Shown here piece after piece: positions 1 through 11,800 of a DNA stretch of 64,000 nucleotides. A model generated the notes under the pieces. It saw nothing but the letters and a program-made list of their open reading frames with translations. It was not told where the DNA came from and ran no database searches. Each line of letters starts with the position of its first letter. Position 1 is the stretch's first letter. The position numbers were made by a program, and so were the translations under genes. Location of the stretch: the NCBI RefSeq assembly GCF_001949145.1, contig NW_019091418.1, positions 2,241,255 to 2,305,254 of the forward strand, written 5' to 3'. The DNA comes from Acanthaster planci (Eukaryota > Echinodermata > Asteroidea > Valvatida > Acanthasteridae).

Positions 1-2500
1 TCGTATAAATGTAATTTCCTTTCATTGGACAAGCGGTTTGCAAATGATTTTTACAGTGTGGGGAGTGGGTTGAAGGTACAAAATGTTCAGAGATACTAAC
101 TTTTATCCAATTATTGTCCCCAATGTTTGTTTCTGGGCATATTATTTAGATGGGGCAGTCAGTGAGATCTGCTTAAGTATAACATCAGTCACGGGGCTTC
201 ATGTGGAAATATTGGTCCTGGGATGAAAGGTGTAGAAGCATCCGAAGGTTTTCTGAAACACTTCCGACCAGCTCTATGACCCCCAAGCTGGGCCTAAAGA
301 GGGAGCAAATTTTCGTAGCAACATTGGTCCTTTCATTGGTCGGAACTGAACTCCGCTGGTTCACGAACGACTACTGCGCGGCGCGTTAGAGTCGCATCGC
401 TGCAAACAAAATAAACAGTACCGACCAACATTGGCTCTTTTCAACCACTGAAGGGGTGCTTCTGCTCAAGGTGGATAGTGTACATTTCAGAGGCCCATCC
501 ATCATCCAGCAGAGCAAACTGTGGCGTAACGAGGGCTGCATATCCGTGGAGAAGGCACCCTAGGGCACACACACTTTTTTTTATTAGGAGACCACAAAAA
601 AACAGGCTGCAGGTGCATATTACTGAGATTATTCACAGATTTCAAATGGGGAAGGGCACCCGAGGGCACGGGCATCGGCGGAGGGCACGTGCGTCCCCCC
701 CCCCCTGCACTCCAGTGACCACACGACTTTTACCTGTAGAGCCGATCAACTGTGACTTATGGGTTGTTTTCCTTTCAAACTTTCAAATGGGGCCACTTGG
801 GGGGCGCGGACTCCCACTAGGGGGCGTGCACCTCCATGCTCCCTCCGCTGTATGGCACTGGACGCGTGTCAGCTGGAAGGCCGTCAGAAAGCACGCCATC
901 GACTTATAACAAGTTTAAATAACACCCCAAGTACGTGTGCATTTTATAAAAGATCAGTCGATTCCATAAAGGACTAGGGATTAGCAAATGATATTGAGAA
1001 TTTTAAATGGAGCTGATATTGCAATAAACGTTTACGTTGAATTAAAATACAGTTTCTTTTCAAAAGTTCCAACTATAGAATTTATGCCATTGGTTTCGGA
1101 AAAGATGGATTGGGCCTATTCAAACCTCATAGGAATCGCGCCAATATTTCACAATGGATTCCACCAATTTCAGATGGTGAATATTCATGTCCGTCATTGC
1201 ATTCACCGTGAGTCAATATAGTGGCCGTTTTTTAAAACTCGACCACGTCCCCGTATCAGGTGTGTCTCCAAAATCAAACCCCAGCTGAAGGCCTGAGGCG
1301 TGCAAATTATATGAGAGTACTGTAAATTATTTTTCTATTCCACTTCTCAGGCCCCAAAAAGGCTCCGGTTTCTGGTCAGGAGCTGGCTTCAAAAATGGTG
1401 CGGCGATGTGGCTTTTGTTTTTACCCTCACTTTTTTCTGGAAATGTACACGTACACGCGTAACGCTCGATGTCCACTGCATGCGCACGTAACGCGAAGGC
1501 TGGCCAATACCAACGCTAAAATGGGCTGGCCTCTGCACTTTTCTCTGTTTTAAATTTCAGCTTCTACATATACACAGGACCACCTCGTTTGTCTGATTCC
1601 CAGATATAAATGTGTATAATACAGAAATGACGTCATCTGAAACGAGTTCCCGACTAAATGTACGGGGAACTAGAAGGATTCCTTTACAGGACGTACTACT
1701 CAACCGTACCCCATCAAATAACGTTAAAACTTCGCAGTAGCAGGATTGCAGTCAGCTTCAGGTAAGAAAGTTTGGCAGCATTTGAACATCTTTTTTTACC
1801 AAATAAAACCTTTTTTATTTTGCCGACGCGACGCGCAGGTCTAGGGCGACGCACGCGCTGACCAGAAACTTATAGTATTGACGAACGACCTACAAAGGTC
1901 ATGCAAAGTTTGCAGCGACATTGCATCCACTTCTACGGTATGATAAATGATTGCACATGGACATGCGCACTGTCGAAAACTGCACACCATGACCATGGTT
2001 TTCAGCAGTGCGCACGCACAGTCATTTGAGGTATGCTAAGAATTTTTCGGGTAAGCGTGCCAGATTTTACCAGACTGGTTTTCTGGCAGTTCGTCTCTTG
2101 TGAATAAAGCGCCCTCTACTAGTACTACAATTCGGCTGTGCTCGCCAGCCCATGTCGCCTGCACTTGGCACCGGCCAAAACAGTGCATGTAACTAGTCTT
2201 AGGGCAAGACTACTTCGACGGGTACGTTTGGCATTTGTAGTTCTTGGCGGCGAGGTTTTTTATTAACAGCATTCTATTCTATTACTAATTTATTTACACA
2301 TTTTCCGAAATTGGCTGGGAAAACCTATAACAGAATGGTCAGCTAAATGTTTGAATATTCATGATTGAAATAAACCACTCATATACCTACTTTTGTAGGA
2401 AACTTATGAACATCGGCGCTGAGGGAACCTTCCTTCTTGTGCTGCCTTTCAATCATAGAAAACCTTATTTTTTTACAGTTCGAGAACAAATAAACAATAA
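1..2500. other. No gene recognised; repeat-like noncoding DNA
   Basis: No reading frame here looks like a protein. Around 540-850 there are several short copies of a GGGCACCC-type motif and a C-run, which suggests old repeat sequence. Around 2300-2340 a stretch resembles 2835-2880, so part of this flank may be an old duplication of the next element's edge. Confidence 0.4.
1964..2014. repeat. Imperfect hairpin, 18 bp arms
   Basis: Arms 1964-1981 and 1997-2014 pair over 18 positions with three mismatches, around a 15 nt loop. The outer arm reads TGCGCACTG. Nothing else marks it as an RNA gene. Confidence 0.4.
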
Positions 2501-2867
2501 ATGAGTAACATAACGTTTATTTTCAGATTTGTGTAACCTTGTATTTTCTAACCAAACTGAAATGCGATTTCAAATTACAGCAAATGAAAACTTCCAAAGG
2601 GCCACCGAAAAGACAGATTTTCAGCGAATAAGAACGCACTTTCGCTGTAATTTTCTAGGAATACGCCAATCCCAAATCCCAGTCACGTATTTGTAAAACA
2701 TAATGCAGAGTCATTACTTGAAGGATGCAAACGAAGTCGAATGCTTGTTATTGCGAAAGTGGAACTAGGTTTAATTTTTAAGTCGTTTTCAAAGTCTACG
2801 TTCAATTGAAATTTTGTTTTACAAATTAGATCGCGCATTTTCTGAAATTGACCTGGAAAACCCATAT

Positions 2868-4000
2868 TAAATTCAAAGTCAACGCAATGAGAGAAACTTT
2901 ATCTACATAAAAAATTATTCATTCTCAGGTAAAACTCAGCTTTTAATCAGATCAATGAGTGTCCCTGGAAAAAAACGGCAGTAGCTTAGTTTGGCTGCTT
3001 AGTTTCTAGCTCCGCTCACTTTGTGCTCATTCTCACACCTCCATGTGCCACATGTCGGTTTTCAATTTTATTCTATATATGAATGAATTTTAGTACAACA
3101 TTGCCCACGAGTGTGCGAAATTAAAATTAATGCTTCATTTTATTTGGGAAATTTTTCAGTGTTGGCTCATCAAAACAAGACAGAAAAACACGTGGACAGT
3201 TTGGACAACATAATTTAATGAAAAAAACAATTGTGTGTCTTGGTGGAATTCTCACTCTGAACAAATCACGATTGAACCGACCCAAAGTGAAAATATTGCC
3301 AAAGCAAGACTGCAAACAACAGGTGTGAAAAATGAATTAAAACAAAACAAAAAATACACAAAGACAGAATAAAATGATAGATTTCTAGTGGGTTATATAA
3401 ACTTTACTCAACAGAAATGTCAGCTCTCTGCTTCTCGCTTTGGTTACATCTCTGCCCCGAGGAAGAATTCTCTCACTCATTTCACATCGTCAGTCAACCG
3501 TTTTGGGTTCAGTGCGTCTACAAAAATCATTGCATTCTTGAAGATTTTTTGGTGCACTATTGAAATCTGGGGGAAATAACAGAAACATTTATCGTTCAAT
3601 TTTTGAAGCCACTTTCGCCAGTACGTACTGGGGAGTAATATTTCAGACCAAACATTTTAAAGCATTATAAAGTGCAAGGAGCTTTCTGAAACTAAGTGCG
3701 ACTCACATTTCACAAGCTGTTCCTTTTTCCAAACTGGACGTCAATCTGCGGTAACTCGCTGCTGTGCGCACACCTTAACCATTATTCTTTCCAAATTTGT
3801 CGATTCCCGGTGTAAAATTAGGTTTTCCTTCGAAATCGGACGATTGAAGCGCAATAACCTCAACCAGCAGTTTTGAAATCTCTGTTTGAAAGTGCATAAA
3901 CCAAAATTCACAATGGTCGTTATTTACCCTCCTGAAAAATGCACATACTCGGGATCACGATGTCCTATCCAGTCTTTATAATGCAGATTAATCAGATCAA
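2868..4000 (+). mobile_element. Long-inverted-repeat element, copy 1 (one arm missing)
   Basis: Two blocks match copy 2 at 21239-22658. Block X (2868-3400) matches 21846-22462 in the same orientation. Block Y (3405-4000) matches 21845-21239 in reverse complement. This fits an element of the form Y'-X-Y with long terminal inverted repeats. Copy 1 keeps X and the right arm; no left arm is recognisable. No transposase frame is visible, so it is probably non-autonomous. Shared landmarks include CACGTGGACAGTTTGGACA near 3190 and 22230, and CAGTCTTTATAATG near 3971 and 22635. Confidence 0.7.
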
Positions 4001-5817
4001 CGAATCACCAGTTTGCGTGCACGTGGCGCGTTGCGCGCACGCAGGCTCCTAACTATAAACTTCTCTTATCTACTGATATCCGTTCTTTATACTTACGTGG
4101 CAGCGCGACACTTATTACACAGCTGCGGGCATTATCACTTCTCTGCGGTTGATATCACGGTCACGTGACGCATTTCGACCAATAGGAATAAATCACGCGC
4201 TGGCACATTGATACGAGATAGTTTAATGGAGTCTGATTGGCCAGTTGTAAACTGAAGTTTAAGACCTTTCTGTGGCTCGGGCATTCAAGTTAGTCGTGTC
4301 CATTCTCCCAAGCCGGTCTTAAGACTGGCCAAGCACATTAATTCATTCCCTTAATAAAACCTACCCGGCTACTTTTGCATTTTTTAATATTAGCTACTGT
4401 TTTATTCTGCCCAAAGCAGTAGATCTTTGTGTATCTGTGACATCTATACATTTTAACGATATTATTTTTGGAATATAGGCCTATAGAAGTTCAAACGTTT
4501 ATGGAGCACCAAAGAAGCTACGGTTTGAGACTAAGTGGCTTTGTATAGTCCAAAGTAACAAAAAATCGTTAATTATTCCTTTGCTGTCTTAGAAATCACA
4601 GTATAAATGAAGATTCAGTTGTTTCCAAATTTGTAGGCCTATACAGTGCATTGTCTTTGGCAAATACGAAATTTCCAACTTTTATTTATAATATTGAATG
4701 AAACATCAAACAAGCTGTGGTTTGAGACTAAGTGTCTATATACTTGTAGTATGTAAAACAACTGTGAAATAACACTAACGCTTTAGAAATCACTGTGGGT
4801 TCTGTTTTCTGAACGCTTTGTTAATGCGCAAAATTATTATTCACGTTTACTTCACATCTTCAATTTGTTAATGAAAGTGTTTGGGTGTTTATTTCAACTT
4901 TTGTAAGCGAGTCAGTCACATAATGGGTATACTGTTTTCTATAGAGTGCTGATTTTATCAAACAACTGGGACAGAAAAGAATACCGTAAATGAGGACCAC
5001 AAAGTTTTGTTTGAATGAACAAAATAACAATTCATTATATAATAAAAAATGTTAAATGTGCAATACTGTACTGTACTTTACAACAGTTATCCCCAGTAAA
5101 CGAACCATACGAGCAGTATTGTACTGTATTTTTGCAACATTAACTGCTGTAAACTAATTTGTTTGTTACACGTATTTACTATGCTTTTGTGAATGCGGTA
5201 AAATGCCGTATATTTAACAGTAATGTTTTATGGTATAAATTTTGACCTCAATCAGAATATTGACACAAATGAGGCGTGGATACATTTGCCAAATAGGTTT
5301 GTGGTTTTCCATTCTTTACGCAAGTATTTGAAATTAGTCTGAAAAAATGTTTGTGCTTTTTGGAGGTAGTAAATGCGAACTATTGCATAAAAAAATAAAT
5401 CGAAAGCGAAAACTGACAAATCTTACTTTTTTGTGTTCCAAACATGATTCCATTTAGGAGACAAACAATGCACATATATACCATTATCAGTGCACATTAA
5501 GAGTGTAAATAAAGTTCTGCCGCGATCAAGGCTTCTGAGTACGAGGTAAGTGTATCTTATACATAAGTATATTTGAACTGTTAAAATTAACGTGAAATTT
5601 GACAATCCTCTTTCAACAGAACTTATACCTAAATGCACATGTAGAATGAGCCAGTAATCAACGAAATAGTAACATGCTGTGTCTAATGTCTATATCAAAT
5701 ACTGGCGCCTGTGCTACCGCTAAAGTAATGTGAAACGTAATAGGAAAAAATTTACAGTGTACTTTTTATACGCAAACTTTCATCACACCAGAGAGGCCAA
5801 CCAATGCATGCGATAAT
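4001..5817. other. No gene; diverged tandem duplication inside
   Basis: No coding signal. About 4510-4610 and 4710-4800 are diverged copies of each other, sharing GGTTTGAGACTAAGTG and TTAGAAATCAC roughly 200 bp apart. The rest is AT-rich noncoding sequence. Confidence 0.4.
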
Positions 5818-6147
5818 ACCTCATCCACAGATTCTGTATCTTGATTCGCCGAAGTGTGCCACTTGCTAGTTTTACTATATATTTGTACCACAACTCCAAA
5901 AAGACCATACACATGCAGCCTCACTCTGAAAAGAACTATTTCCATGGCAACGAAACTAGGAACAGTACCCAGGCGTGTATTTCGCCGTTATCTGTCACGC
6001 TCGAACCCGTTGAACCAGGCTACATAACTGAACAAGTTACAGATACACACATTCTAAAGTCACACGCGATTTGCAGAGTGGAACACCAACACTTTGCTTT
6101 TTATTTTTTGATTTTAGCTTAAATTATACATAATCTGTGGATGAGGT
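5818..6147. mobile_element. 330 bp MITE with 16 bp perfect terminal inverted repeats
   Basis: The left end ACCTCATCCACAGATT (5818-5833) is the exact reverse complement of the right end AATCTGTGGATGAGGT (6132-6147). The element is short, has no transposase and has AT-rich flanks, as in a miniature inverted-repeat element. The 93-codon frame inside (5841-6122) has no recognisable domain and I treat it as chance. The superfamily is not clear because the target duplication is not obvious. Confidence 0.7.
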
Positions 6148-6644
6148 ATTTTTTATAAAACAAATATTGATTGCTTTATTTTTTTCCAATCAAGGCAGTC
6201 AATATTTGTATAATGTAATTTACATATTAAGAAGGAAAATTAAGTACAGCTGTAATAAAAAATTCTAGATACAAGGAAAGGGACTTGTGCCTTTATATGT
6301 AATAATTATTGAACAATAGTGTTGAATGAATCTAAAAAAATTGCTTCATCACTTGGTCACAGACCCCTAAAAATCATGTCCGTAATAGATGAAAATGGTT
6401 ATTTACTGCATGAGCTGTCTACACTACATGAATGGAATTACTGTTACTTTTATAGTTGATTACTTTCCAATAAATGCCAGCGATCAACCATTAGAAAATT
6501 ACTGAATTTCATTTAAAGTATATTTCTGGCACCTGCTCTGCTCGTAAAGTACTGTAAAAGAAATTTGGTGCATAATCTAATTTAGACAAGTGTTTAAATA
6601 GTATTAAATTTTACGAAAAAATACTTAACGCCATTATATTTGTC
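6148..6644. other. No feature seen
   Basis: AT-rich sequence without coding or structural signals that I can support. Confidence 0.4.
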
Positions 6645-6830
6645 CCTACAAGACGCGTCGCGTCTTGCGTCGCGTCGTCATCCGTCGCGTCCTGCAGCAG
6701 TCTTATATTACGTCCTCTCCTTGTTGCCTTTGTTCTGCCTAAACGTAGCTCCTTCTGTCGCCCATCACGCCGCACCGATGTGGGTCGCGTCATGCGTCGC
6801 GTATTACTTCGCCTGAAGCAGATCTGATGA
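6645..6830. repeat. CGTCG-rich repeat tract, copy 1
   Basis: Dense irregular runs of GTCGCGTC and CGTCG units in otherwise AT-rich DNA. The same family recurs at 7775-8060, 20490-20767 with 21061-21145, and 22960-23065. Confidence 0.6.
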
Positions 6831-6985
6831 CCGTGGGCGTCGCCATTTGAAAAACAAAAGCAGTGCTTCGTGTGCCAGATCATTTCAAGGCATATGACAG
6901 GCGCTCTGGTATAGGTTGTACCCATGGACGTGTATAAAAAAAAACCTGGACTTGCAACGCTTTTGTATGAAGAAGAAGCCAACCA

Positions 6986-7103
6986 GCGGCCATTTTACCG
7001 AGGGAATACAAATGCGCAGGTTAGCTCGCTTCTGTCGACGCCAGGGGGAACAAAGGCGGGCATTGCCAGGAAAGCTTTGTGTTGGGCTCGGTAAAATGGC
7101 CGC
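6986..7103. mobile_element. 118 bp inverted-repeat element (MITE-like)
   Basis: A 17 bp arm GCGGCCATTTTACCGAG at 6986-7002 is matched perfectly in reverse complement at 7087-7103. The spacer has no coding signal. Size and structure fit a small MITE or foldback. Confidence 0.5.
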
Positions 7104-7774
7104 GAGTGGATTCAATGATCTCTATAAGCTGATTAAGGGCATTGCGAGTCCAGATTTTATTATACACATCCGTGGTTGTACCATTCAAAAGTGGTTCCCC
7201 GTCAACTGGCGTGACAAGCGAACGAGGAACAGGTGAAATTAACTTTGAATAATATTAACATGCATGTCACTGTACTATGCTCCACACACGAGCTGTGGGT
7301 GTACATGTACTTTACACTAGTAAAGTGCGCGCGCAACTTATTACTAAGTATACCACAATAACATGAATTATGCATCTCGGCACCTGTCGGGTGCCCTGAC
7401 TTCCGGCGAACGAAGCACTATCTTCGTTTATCAAACTGGCGCCACAATTTATGGATTTACAAATAATTATTAGAAAGATCAGAATTAGAGCAGGAAAAGC
7501 TAAAACATTGTTACGGCTGACATTAATGCTATTTATTTCCTGGCGACAATGCTGATAGTTGGTCGCAACGCTCTTTCTGATTACATTTTACCTAACAAAA
7601 AAAAAAACAACCCAAAAACTTTTCAGCTGCAACTCATACAGAATCACGGCCTCCAACGTAGAGTATATACCCTGCAAGCACGGGGGCGGAAATGAAACAA
7701 CAAAAAACAAAACCAAAAAAACAGTAAAAGCGCCCTCTATAAACGCCATGAAGGTAACGGCGACAGCACACGGC
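7104..7774. other. No gene recognised
   Basis: No protein-like frame; A-rich runs near 7595-7725. Confidence 0.4.
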
Positions 7775-8060
7775 GCGTCGCCTTGTGAGTCGTGTCGTGC
7801 GTCACATCGTGCTTCAGGCAACGTAATACAGGACACAACACACGACACAACATACGACGCGACACACGACGGAGCGACGCAACGGGCAACGGAAGGAGCG
7901 ACGTTTAGGCAGAAAAATTGCAATAAAGAAAGGACGTAAGACAGCATGACGCGACGGGCAACGGCACGACGGGAGGCGTTGTGTGTGTACAAACGCGTAT
8001 GTGGCAAGAAGGCGAAGGTGCGACGCGACGGCATGACGAAAGGGAGACGTCGTGTAGTTG
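7775..8060. repeat. CGTCG-rich repeat tract, copy 2
   Basis: Same family as copy 1, mostly in the opposite orientation (CGACG, ACGACAC and CGCGAC units). The long overlapping frames here on both strands come from the repeat's lack of stop codons, not from a gene. Confidence 0.6.
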
Positions 8061-8629
8061 CGTCGCCCTGGAAAAGGCTAGAGAGAGGCGGAAATGTGTG
8101 TCATAAATAGTACGACATAAATTATATTCTGTCGGTGAAATTGATTTGTACAAAATGACGGCATTACATTACAATTACAACTGCATTATGAACGGTATAA
8201 ATGTTGCCAAGACTTTCCAGCTCACATGCACTTTGGCAAATGCAACGTACCCCTAACTTGCTAAATGCGGCCTGTATAACAAGGAAGTGTCTGAGTAAGG
8301 GGTGAATGTCGAAGAACGTTCATTGGTACCAATTCCCCCAAAACACAAAGATCTGTTAAATTACAACGAGGAACGGATAACTTAGAACAACAGGAGGAAA
8401 GTCTTGTGTTCTGGTGGCCATGGATAACATTGAAACAAACTTGATCTTAACATTCAACTCATACATTATCCACTCAACATGATACAGCGGTAAGATACAG
8501 TCAAAAGATTTTTAACAATTCTCTTTACACGAAGACATAAAGTCGATAAAAAGCAAAAAAGCGAGACAAACACAGCACATGTCTTTTTAAGTACAGTGTC
8601 TAAGGTATTTTGAAATTGATGTATTAATG
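8061..8629 (-). other. 3' flank / 3' UTR region of ST8Sia-like gene A
   Basis: Lies directly past the TGA of gene A (8630-8632) and should hold its 3' UTR. I could not place a polyadenylation signal with confidence. Confidence 0.4.
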
Positions 8630-8850
8630 TCATACACAGGAACCTAGATGCATATTTATGATACCGTGCTCATATAAATGAACTAGCATTTTGAACTCAG
8701 CGTCGTAAGTGTGGGCTTGGTTGAGGGCATTGATATCATTGTGGTAGTGGTAAGGGACATCACTACCGTCAATGGCTGTTGAGTACGGCCAGAAACCGAA
8801 GACATTGATTCGATCACAGACATCGACGAGGGATAGAATCAAGTACAAAC
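8630..8850 (-). CDS. ST8SIA-like: Gene A exon 7: motif S, III and VS, stop
   Basis: 221 nt. It begins after TTTCTGTTTCACAG. It holds LYLILSLVDVCDRI, FGFWPY, PYHYHND, the HTYDAE of motif VS and a terminal GSCV before TGA. I count 56 of 72 residues identical to gene B exon 7. Confidence 0.96.
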
Positions 8851-11800
8851 CTGTGAAACAGAAAAGAAACCGTTATTTGTCATCATTTACAAGTCAATAA
8901 TAAACTACAATTGAAGCAACTGCGCAGCCATCTTGGGCTATTTAATACAATTGCATTTTCCAAGTCACCGGCCTTGGCGACATACATCAGTGCACTGAAG
9001 TGAATGGACTGAAGTTGGACGCCATTGTATTGAATATTCTGAATGGCCGCGCAGTCATTTCAATTTACACATCGGCAGTTACTTCTGAGCTGCCTATCCA
9101 GTGTACAGAGATCAGTGGGATAGTGCCTACCTGACGTCAATGTTCTTGACCCATAATGCTTTGTGCGTTGGTATAGTTGAGACGCAATTTCCTCAAAACA
9201 TTTGTGAATGGCTGATGGCAACCCCCGGCTCGCCGTGCCATGTTCGGGTGATGGGGACACGTGCATTCCAACCAACCTGTCTTTTCTTTGCCAATAAGAC
9301 GTGTGCACCCGTAAGCAGGAAGTCGTGGGTTTGAGTCCCAACCGAGTATGCTTGTGGGTTTTCTCACAAGCCTTCGGGGGCAAACACTGAGTATACAGTG
9401 TTGCATTATACGTCGGGCAGGGTAAAAATTCAGAAATTGAAGACCCTTCTGTTTCCACTTTCCTATTTCAACCGACTCTCTGAAAATAATTTATGGGGGG
9501 GGGGTGGTACATCATCCCAAACCGTATCCACGACTCTTCTCCTACCAGTTGTTGGCCAAAAGCGTTTAGCCCTTGGCGATGTTCGCCATAAGGTACGCAC
9601 GGAGAGGTAGTGCTGAGGATGTCCGAGGACAGGCTGAGCCATCATGGAATGGACGGCAAACTGCGCTGTCTGGATTATGATCGGAATATCATAGTCGGCA
9701 GAAAAAGCTGGTAGCCATAAGTAACTGTCTTTAAACTGCTTGAGAATGGCGCCGAAGTGAACGAGGTCTTCTTGTGTCCGCAAACGATTTAAACTAGGGA
9801 AAACAAAGAGATTATATGCAATCTGAAGAACATTTTTAAGAATCTTACTTTTTCTCAAAGACATGCATTAAACAGGAACACGTGTCAGAATATCGTCCTA
9901 TTCTTAAAACACACTGCTAAGACCAGTATACCCGAGTCACTAAATGCATTGTAACATAGTAATGGGACTAAAATGTGTGGCTAGGATATTTTTGCCGGAG
10001 TTACAGAGTACTGATCCGAAGTAGAGTTTATCTGACACCATTAAAGGTGGGTCAATTGCAAATTCACAGTTTGTTGTTCGGTGTTTGCATGAATTACTAA
10101 TTCATTCTCACGAAATAGTACTGCAAAATAAATTCCCACGCTACGTAGATTTTTATTTTTCCTATTTCAGGTCTCATTTTTTTCGGAGGGGGGGATGGGT
10201 GGAGTTGGGAAGTATCCCCTTGGCCGCCTTCCCTTTGCGACACCCGTGGGCATGAGAGCTGAGAGCAACTCTCGATAGCAGTCTACTTCTGAACACGGAT
10301 GCAAAGTGCCCACTTTCATATTACCCATACCCCCCCATCAAAATGACCTCATCAGGCCGGTGTCAGCATTTTGATACTTAATCAGACTCTTCGTGCTCAA
10401 GAAATGACTAAATAATTTGAGGTCAAGATTATGAAACACAAATCTGAGACAGATGAAGATCGAATACTCACTATTTTTTCAAGTAGGAAGGATTCAAAGT
10501 TGTGAAGTTGGTTTTGCTGCCTACGTCAGCCTCGAATCCACGTGTGGGAGCGAGGTTACATCTAAGAGGGATACGTTTAACCACTGAAGAAGCTTAGTTG
10601 GTCGTTTTTTTTACTCCGATTACATCTTATTAAGCAACGATGCCTAGCTTTGAAAAACAACTGCAGTTCCGAAGCACTCTCGTATTTCCTGTTTTACATG
10701 GTTCATTTTATTCAAGAGTTGGGAGAGTCAAATGCTGCTAACCCCAGCCAAACTTACCCTATACCTGTCTCACCTGAAAACAGCCTGCGATTGGTCAATT
10801 GCCTTCCCACAGCGAGAATCTCTCAAGATGCCGCTTGATCCAACCACGCTGCAGCTTGCAAACTGTCCCGGTTTGTAAATTTGGTTCTGCAAATACAGAA
10901 GGAGTGAAGGTCATGACGAAGCAAAACACAAATCACTGTCCGCGTGCTTTAACCAGCAAATTCCTGTTTCATTGGCAAAGACACTTAACACTCTAATCCA
11001 TTAATAGTATTTTGGTCAAATTTCACAAAACATATATTTTTAGAATTTTTGTGAATTACCTTCCAATAAATTCCGCTTAAAGGCAGTTTTGAAGGTTTTG
11101 TATGGTGGTTCGTTTCGGGGTTGAATTATGCACATCTGTTGCTAACAGATAAACTTTGATCATCGAAAGTTACAATAACTGATTCCAAAAAGTTATCAAT
11201 AATTAATTTCAGGTTCCGAAGGCCTTGACGTCAAGTAACATTTCTTATTTAGTTATTTATTTATTTATTTATTTACTTACTTAAATCTTAATTGAGGGTA
11301 ACCCATCCAGCAGAAGCTGATCATTTGGGGCACCCATTAAAAAAGAATTACCACAAATGCACAAATATTCAAATACACAAATATATCAGAGTCCAGAGAA
11401 AAAAATATTGACATTTAAAATCCAGTAAGAATGAAAAAAAAAATGGAAAAAGAAAACAGTTTGGAAAGAGGGGAAAAATAGGTATAGATACAAGGGAAAA
11501 GACACAAAGAAAACATCGAGAGGACATTGAGCGCCCCCCACCTCCTGAAAGAATTAACAATCCATCCAAAATGCAAGTACAAATGAACTGGCAGAGTATC
11601 GGTATAAGATTAATACGTGTACATCGGACGCATATCCTATTATCTTTCAGCAAAAGTAGAATGAAAAGCTGAAAAGTAGATTAATGGCCTGAACGAATGG
11701 CGAGAGGAATGTCATTTAAAAACAGAAGTTCTGTAATTAAAACTATTTTTTAAAAGTTCACATTTAGGTTTAGGAACAAAGAAGTTGCCCTGTGATACTG

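Noticed and set aside
478-909. 143-codon frame at the left edge
   Set aside because: Composition follows repeat-like GGGCACCC words; no domain and no splice context.
7588-8034. Long overlapping frames on both strands
   Set aside because: They follow from the CGTCG repeat, which lacks stop codons; both strands are open at once.
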